A stretch of 37,083 nucleotides of DNA from UBA2421 sp002343075 (lineage in GTDB: Bacteria; Planctomycetota; Phycisphaerae; Tepidisphaerales; Tepidisphaeraceae), in assembly GCA_937982565.1 (NCBI GenBank), contig CALJLN010000029.1:1-37083 (forward strand). The letters run 5' to 3'. Every line of letters begins with the position of its first letter. The stretch's first letter is position 1. The notes under the pieces are model-generated. The model ran no database searches and was not told the DNA's origin. It worked only from the letters and a program-made list of their open reading frames with translations. The position numbers and the translations under genes were made by a program. Positions 33,450-37,083 of the stretch are shown here, piece after piece.

Positions 33450-33509
33450 CCCCCGGCGGATCGTCATAGTCATTCACCCGACTCGTCACGCAACAGAGAT
33501 TGAGATTTC

Positions 33510-35474
33510 ATGCAAAAGTGGCTCGAAAAAAATAAGAAGCGTCTGTTGGCCGTCATCGGCGTCTTTTTGATGGTGGCATTCCTCGCTCCCTCTACCTTCC
33601 AGGGTTGTCACCACGGCCAAGGCTCGTTTGGCACGATGGCTACGGGAAACGTCGATGCCGTGAACGTGCAGAACGCGGTGGCTGAGTTTGAGTATGCAGC
33701 GCAGAACATCGGCGTCCTGCAGACCGATCCGACCGGCGCGCAGCAGTTTGTCTCAATCTTGCAGGCCACTCCGCTCGCGCTGGCAGCAGATCAGTTTCAG
33801 GAACACAAGGTGCTCTATTACCTTGTTCGTGAAGAAGCGCGCCAACTGGGCGCGGGCATTTCCGATGAACAGTTGGACGAGGTACTGGGACAGATCAACA
33901 TCCGCATGCCCGATGGGAGCGTGGTCCTCTACGAGAACATCAAGAAGAAGCCCCAGGGCCGCTTCACCCGCCAGGCGCTGGCCAATCTGTTCTCCATCTC
34001 CGCGGCGTTTAACCGTGCTCGCAGCGATATCAAGATCACCGAACCGCAGCGCCGGGCCGATCTGGCCATGCAAGCCCAGTCCATCAGCCTGAACATGGTC
34101 GACTTCCCAGCCGACAGTTATGCAAACAAAATCCCCGCGCCGACGGACGATCAGTTGCGCGCCCTCTTCGACAAGCACAAGGACACCGTCGCCGGGCAAC
34201 CCGATGGCGATCAGAATCCATTTAGCTTCGGCTACCGCTTTCCCGATCGCGTTACGCTTCAATACGTCTCCATTGACCCCGACCAGGTGCGACAAGCCGT
34301 GATGGACAACCCCCAAAACGGTGCGACCCCGGAGGATCGGGCCTATTACTGGGAGGTCGAGGCGCGAAAATACTATAATCTGAATAAGTCATTGTTTCCG
34401 TCGTCGCAGCCGGCGTCGACGCAGCCGTCCACCCAGCCGGTCGCCACCGAGCCAGAGCCGTTTGAGGTCGTCAAGCAAAGGGCTATCGACGCCGTCATGA
34501 AGCCGCAGGTCGATCGCCTTGCCCGGCTGGTGCAGCAGCGCGTGGTCTCAGCGCTAAGCACCGACTATAACGCGTTTAACCGGACACCCACCACCGCGCC
34601 GGCCAATACGGCGTTCGGCCATCCCTACAATTCCTTCGACTACCTCAAGGCACTGGCGCAGGATGTTCAGCGGCAGTTTGGCGTGCTGCCGACCGTGGTT
34701 AACCTTGCCGACAGGCCACGCAGCGCCTTGGAATTGAGCAAGCTCGACGGCATTCGCGATGCAACCGCCATGGTCCAGGGCAGGGCGTTGCCCTTTGCCG
34801 CTTACGCCGTGGCCTACGCGCAGCCGTTGCATCAGGATTCATCCGAGCGGGAGCAGGCGTTTTTGCTCTCGTTGTATCAGCCAAGCCAGACTCTTACCGA
34901 CTTCGGCGGATCGATATACGTCTTCCGCCTCACCAGCACCGATGCATCCCACCAACCCGCTACATTTGAAGAAGTGAGAGAGCAACTCCTCGCCGATTTC
35001 AAGCAGCAGGCGGCGTATGACCTGGCCCTGGCCGATGCCAAACAGCTTCTGACCACCGCGGCCGACGGAAAGCTCTCCGCCGTCGCCGGCGATAGAACGG
35101 TGATCGAAACTGCTCCACTTCGATTCTCGCGCACCGAAGAGTTCACCGGCCTTCCACTCTCGCCCGCAGGCTTTCAAAGCCTGATGCGGCAGGCGTTTGA
35201 CCTGATGTCCGGCGACACCAACCACCCAAAACGCGTGATTGAGCTTCCAAGAGAAGGCCGCGCGCTCGCCGTCGAGCTAACCGAGCTGAAGGGCGATTTT
35301 CCGGAAGATTTGCTGCCGATGGTCGAAGCGCAAGTAGCCAACCAGGTCTCCGCCAGGCTCTCGCAGAACATGGCGACCTCCTGGTTTAACTATTACAACG
35401 TCGCGCAGCGGCTCAACTACATCGAACCCGGCGCCAAAGCCCCCGCAACCCAACCCGCGCGGGCAACCCGGTAA
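33510..35474 (+). CDS. PpiD/SurA-like periplasmic foldase, membrane-anchored
   Basis: A 654-residue protein. One N-terminal membrane helix (about 11-28, after KWLEKNKKR) anchors it facing the periplasm, as in PpiD. The following region (about 45-210) is helical with VNVQNAVAEFEYA and LYYLVREEARQLGAGISDEQLDEVL, matching the SurA/PpiD N-terminal chaperone domain (the I-s-d-e-e-l motif). A Ser/Thr/Pro/Gln-rich linker at about 295-312 interrupts the protein. The C-terminal part (about 480-640) contains TFEEVREQLLADFKQQAAYD and similar helices like the PpiD tail. A clear parvulin active-site signature is not visible, so it may be a chaperone without isomerase activity. GAG lies 9-10 bases before the ATG. 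Confidence 0.75.
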   Translation: MQKWLEKNKKRLLAVIGVFLMVAFLAPSTFQGCHHGQGSFGTMATGNVDAVNVQNAVAEFEYAAQNIGVLQTDPTGAQQFVSILQATPLALAADQFQEHKVLYYLVREEARQLGAGISDEQLDEVLGQINIRMPDGSVVLYENIKKKPQGRFTRQALANLFSISAAFNRARSDIKITEPQRRADLAMQAQSISLNMVDFPADSYANKIPAPTDDQLRALFDKHKDTVAGQPDGDQNPFSFGYRFPDRVTLQYVSIDPDQVRQAVMDNPQNGATPEDRAYYWEVEARKYYNLNKSLFPSSQPASTQPSTQPVATEPEPFEVVKQRAIDAVMKPQVDRLARLVQQRVVSALSTDYNAFNRTPTTAPANTAFGHPYNSFDYLKALAQDVQRQFGVLPTVVNLADRPRSALELSKLDGIRDATAMVQGRALPFAAYAVAYAQPLHQDSSEREQAFLLSLYQPSQTLTDFGGSIYVFRLTSTDASHQPATFEEVREQLLADFKQQAAYDLALADAKQLLTTAADGKLSAVAGDRTVIETAPLRFSRTEEFTGLPLSPAGFQSLMRQAFDLMSGDTNHPKRVIELPREGRALAVELTELKGDFPEDLLPMVEAQVANQVSARLSQNMATSWFNYYNVAQRLNYIEPGAKAPATQPARATR

Positions 35475-35524
35475 CCCGCCCGCGCGCCGGCCGCCGCCGC
35501 ACCCCGCAGCACCGCCGCCAAAAC

Positions 35525-35552
35525 TTGACACCACCGCCGGGAAGCCTATAAA
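35525..35552 (+). promoter_or_regulatory. Promoter of tRNA-Lys
   Basis: TTGACA (35525-35530), a 16-base spacer and TATAAA (35547-35552). Both hexamers are near consensus; the tRNA begins 19 bases further on. Confidence 0.7.
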
Positions 35553-35571
35553 ACGCGACTCGGTTTTTGCA

Positions 35572-35644
<73 letters not shown>

Positions 35645-35702
35645 ATTCCTTATCGTCACATTGGTTTAGGTTCACCCCTCGGCCCCGAGAACGCCGCGCG
35701 AT

Positions 35703-35902
35703 CGCGGGGTCTTGGGTCATCCATCGGCCTTTGTCGGCGGCGTGGTCGCGGTGGCGGAAATGGTGCAGATTCGTCACCGCGTTGTACCGGCCGGCCTGAT
35801 GGCGGTAGGCCCAGCCGTGGGTGTCGGTGGTGGCCGACCAGCCGGCGGTGAGGACGGCGGCGCTGCCGTAGGGGTCGTAAACGAACCGCTGCACAACACC
35901 GC
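35703..35902 (-). pseudogene. Orphan RHS core fragment
   Basis: On the minus strand this stretch encodes GVVQRFVYDPYGSAAVLTAG and a further ~45 residues ending RWMTQDPA. It is the same part of the RHS core as residues 43-107 of the RHS protein encoded at 36360-37082, with about half the residues identical. It has no RHS N-terminus, no DPLGL boundary and no toxin tip. Upstream, the frame runs into the end of the zinc-ribbon gene, and downstream into antisense of the tRNA-Lys gene. So it is a displaced or decayed C-terminal end, probably the core of a former tip. Confidence 0.8.
35872..35902. repeat. 31-bp direct repeat, copy 1 (RHS core)
   Basis: Identical over 31 bases to 36925-36955. It encodes VVQRFVYDP on the minus strand. 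An exact match in otherwise diverged copies could serve homologous recombination between the orphan and the main RHS gene. Confidence 0.9.
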
Positions 35903-35967
35903 GCCCACAATTCGTGGAGTCGGCCAAAGTGTCCATAATCGAGCGCAAGAAACTCACCACGCAAACC

Positions 35968-36324
35968 TCAAACTCTTGGATGACGGCCCATTGGGTCTGG
36001 TTCGCCGTTCTCAATCCGAGATTGCTTCGAACCGCATTCGGGACAATTGGCGTCCGGCGGAAGTCCGCTGGTCGGGTAATAGCACTTGCGGCAACGCTGA
36101 CCAGCGTTCACCTCCAAAGAGTGTAAGGCCTGGAGCCGAAACTTCTTAAACAGCGCAGTAGACAGCGCGATCGCGCCGACGCAACCGCACGTTACTCGCC
36201 CGACTTGTCGCTCCGGAAACGTAAGTTGCATTCCACTCATTAGAGACTCTGCGAGAATTGTCCCAATTACTGAACCCATTGCAGCACCGAACACTATTGT
36301 CATATTAAAATGTGTCTTTTTCAT
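35968..36324 (-). CDS. Small zinc-ribbon membrane protein, candidate RHS immunity protein
   Basis: A 118-residue protein with two membrane segments (about 9-30 with small residues GAAMGSVIGT, and 44-60), then a soluble tail with CRKCYY...CPECG (Cys78, Cys81, Cys94, Cys97), a four-cysteine zinc ribbon. It starts 36 bases after the RHS gene stop on the same strand and lies between that gene and the orphan RHS core fragment. Immunity genes of RHS toxins occupy exactly this place. As the RHS tip looks membrane-active, a membrane immunity protein would fit, but this is inference from position. The ATG at 36324 is chosen; upstream in-frame starts would overlap the RHS gene end and put a polar tail before the first helix. 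Confidence 0.6.
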   Translation of the reverse strand: MKKTHFNMTIVFGAAMGSVIGTILAESLMSGMQLTFPERQVGRVTCGCVGAIALSTALFKKFRLQALHSLEVNAGQRCRKCYYPTSGLPPDANCPECGSKQSRIENGEPDPMGRHPRV

Positions 36325-36359
36325 GCAACTACTGCCGTATAATCCAAAGTTATCACGCC

Positions 36360-37082
36360 TCACGGCGACCGTAGTCCACCCCAAACGCCGCCAGCGTGTG
36401 GGTCATGTTTGATTACGGACACGTGGGGTGCATTCGGATCCCGATCTGGGATGTACTGCGGCAACCCATCTTCATCTTCATTATTGACTATGACCGGGCG
36501 TGGCGGAGGAGTGTTATCCAGTTCCGAACCGATATCGGCACCGATCAGGCCCCCTCCAATTGTGCCAAGCCCGGCACCAATGATCCCGCCAACGCCTGGG
36601 AAAATCGCATTTCCACCAAGTCCTCCAAGAATTGCGCCTATGCCGCCACCGATGATGCCTCCGGCAGACTCCTTGCTCATAAGGCCGAGAGGATCCACCC
36701 AATTCACCGGAGTCGACACCAGCGCCTGATACAGCGACGCGCCATCGACATACCCCGCGGGGTCCGCCGACATCCACCGGCCCCAATCCGCTGAGTATTC
36801 GCGGAATCGGAAGCTGTAAAGCCCAGTCACCGCGTTGAAGCGGCCGCCCTGGTGCAGGTACACCCACGCGTACGCGTCGGTGGTCGACGACCAGTTCGCA
36901 GCCAGCACCGCCTGCTTGCCGTACGGGTCGTAAACGAACCGCTGCACAACACCGCCGGCGGCGTCGGTGAGGCTGGTGACGTTGAAGTTATGGTCCTGCT
37001 GGGCATAGAGACGGGTGGCGGACTGGCTGTAGCCGTTGGAACTGAGGCGCGGGCCAGGTTTGCCAGCGGGCGGGGGCATGAT
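36360..37082 (-). CDS. RHS repeat protein, C-terminal part with glycine-zipper tip (partial)
   Basis: The 3' end of a larger gene; the reading frame is open to the window edge. Residues 1-128 of the visible part belong to the RHS core (RLYAQQDHNFNVTSLTDAAG, VVQRFVYDPYG, FNAVTGLYSFRFREYSADWG, RWMSADPAGY), ending in DPLGL (129-133), the usual boundary with the variable tip. The ~105-residue tip begins with a long glycine zipper (140-184: repeated G-x3-G in GGIIGGGIGAILGGLGG), then a Pro/Asp/Asn-rich end. RHS proteins enclose a toxic C-terminal domain in a beta cage and deliver it to other cells. A glycine zipper suggests membrane insertion; no nuclease motif is seen. The C-terminal stretch may instead be only part of a broken tip. 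Confidence 0.85.
   Translation of the reverse strand: MMPPPAGKPGPRLSSNGYSQSATRLYAQQDHNFNVTSLTDAAGGVVQRFVYDPYGKQAVLAANWSSTTDAYAWVYLHQGGRFNAVTGLYSFRFREYSADWGRWMSADPAGYVDGASLYQALVSTPVNWVDPLGLMSKESAGGIIGGGIGAILGGLGGNAIFPGVGGIIGAGLGTIGGGLIGADIGSELDNTPPPRPVIVNNEDEDGLPQYIPDRDPNAPHVSVIKHDPHAGGVWGGLRSP
36925..36955. repeat. 31-bp direct repeat, copy 2 (RHS core)
   Basis: Identical to 35872-35902, in the same orientation about 1.05 kb away and in the equivalent codons of the larger RHS gene. Confidence 0.9.
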
Positions 37083-37083
37083 C

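Overview
The window looks like chromosome from a member of the Planctomycetota, most likely class Phycisphaerae. The pointers are a type II pseudopilin-like protein with an FTLVELLVVIGIIAVLIGILLP N-terminus and a C-terminal H-x9-DG motif, a GC-rich sequence with many starts lacking a Shine-Dalgarno site, diderm envelope factors (lipoprotein, PpiD-like foldase), and single biosynthetic genes scattered outside their usual operons. This assignment is inference from gene style; no rRNA is present.

Layout. 1-2.3 kb: unassigned left edge, a strong hairpin, a pseudopilin-like gene, a 0.6 kb gene-poor stretch and a small anchored protein. 2.4-4.6 kb: a PilZ (c-di-GMP receptor) protein, a nitrogen/fructose-type PTS EIIA protein and a six-helix membrane protein. 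4.7-9.3 kb: metabolic genes trpE, hemB and leuA. leuA is preceded by what I read as a complete leucine attenuator (promoter, 25-residue Leu-rich leader peptide, competing hairpins, intrinsic terminator), back to back with a tRNA-Leu(CAA) gene. 9.3-17.3 kb: a TMTC-type membrane glycosyltransferase with TPRs, coaX overlapping a shortened MnmE-like GTPase, then rseP and dxr on the other strand. 17.3-25 kb: sucC, a VOC protein, a lipoprotein, zwf, a membrane protein, a lone nuoC and nadB.

25-31 kb is the accessory centrepiece: a compact minus-strand operon of a WXG100-like protein, two further small helical proteins and a 1307-residue, membrane-anchored FtsK/SpoIIIE-type ATPase built like the EccC/EssC motor of type VII secretion (one canonical and two degenerate ATPase modules). 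A glycine-zipper membrane protein lies downstream. No EccB, EccD, EccE, mycosin or YukD-like partner is visible, so this looks like a minimal type VII-like export system in a diderm.

31-35.5 kb: a sugar-phosphate isomerase/epimerase-type TIM barrel, tRNA-Leu(UAG), a periplasmic TPR protein, a PpiD/SurA-like foldase and tRNA-Lys(CUU). 35.6-37.1 kb: the C-terminal end of an RHS protein with a glycine-zipper tip, a small zinc-ribbon membrane protein directly downstream (candidate immunity protein), and an orphan RHS core fragment sharing an exact 31-bp repeat with the main gene. This is the arrangement expected from toxin-tip exchange.

Several genes (hemB, coaX, the WXG100-like gene, the leucine leader peptide) have a -10-like hexamer only 6-9 bases before the start codon and no Shine-Dalgarno, suggesting leaderless transcripts.
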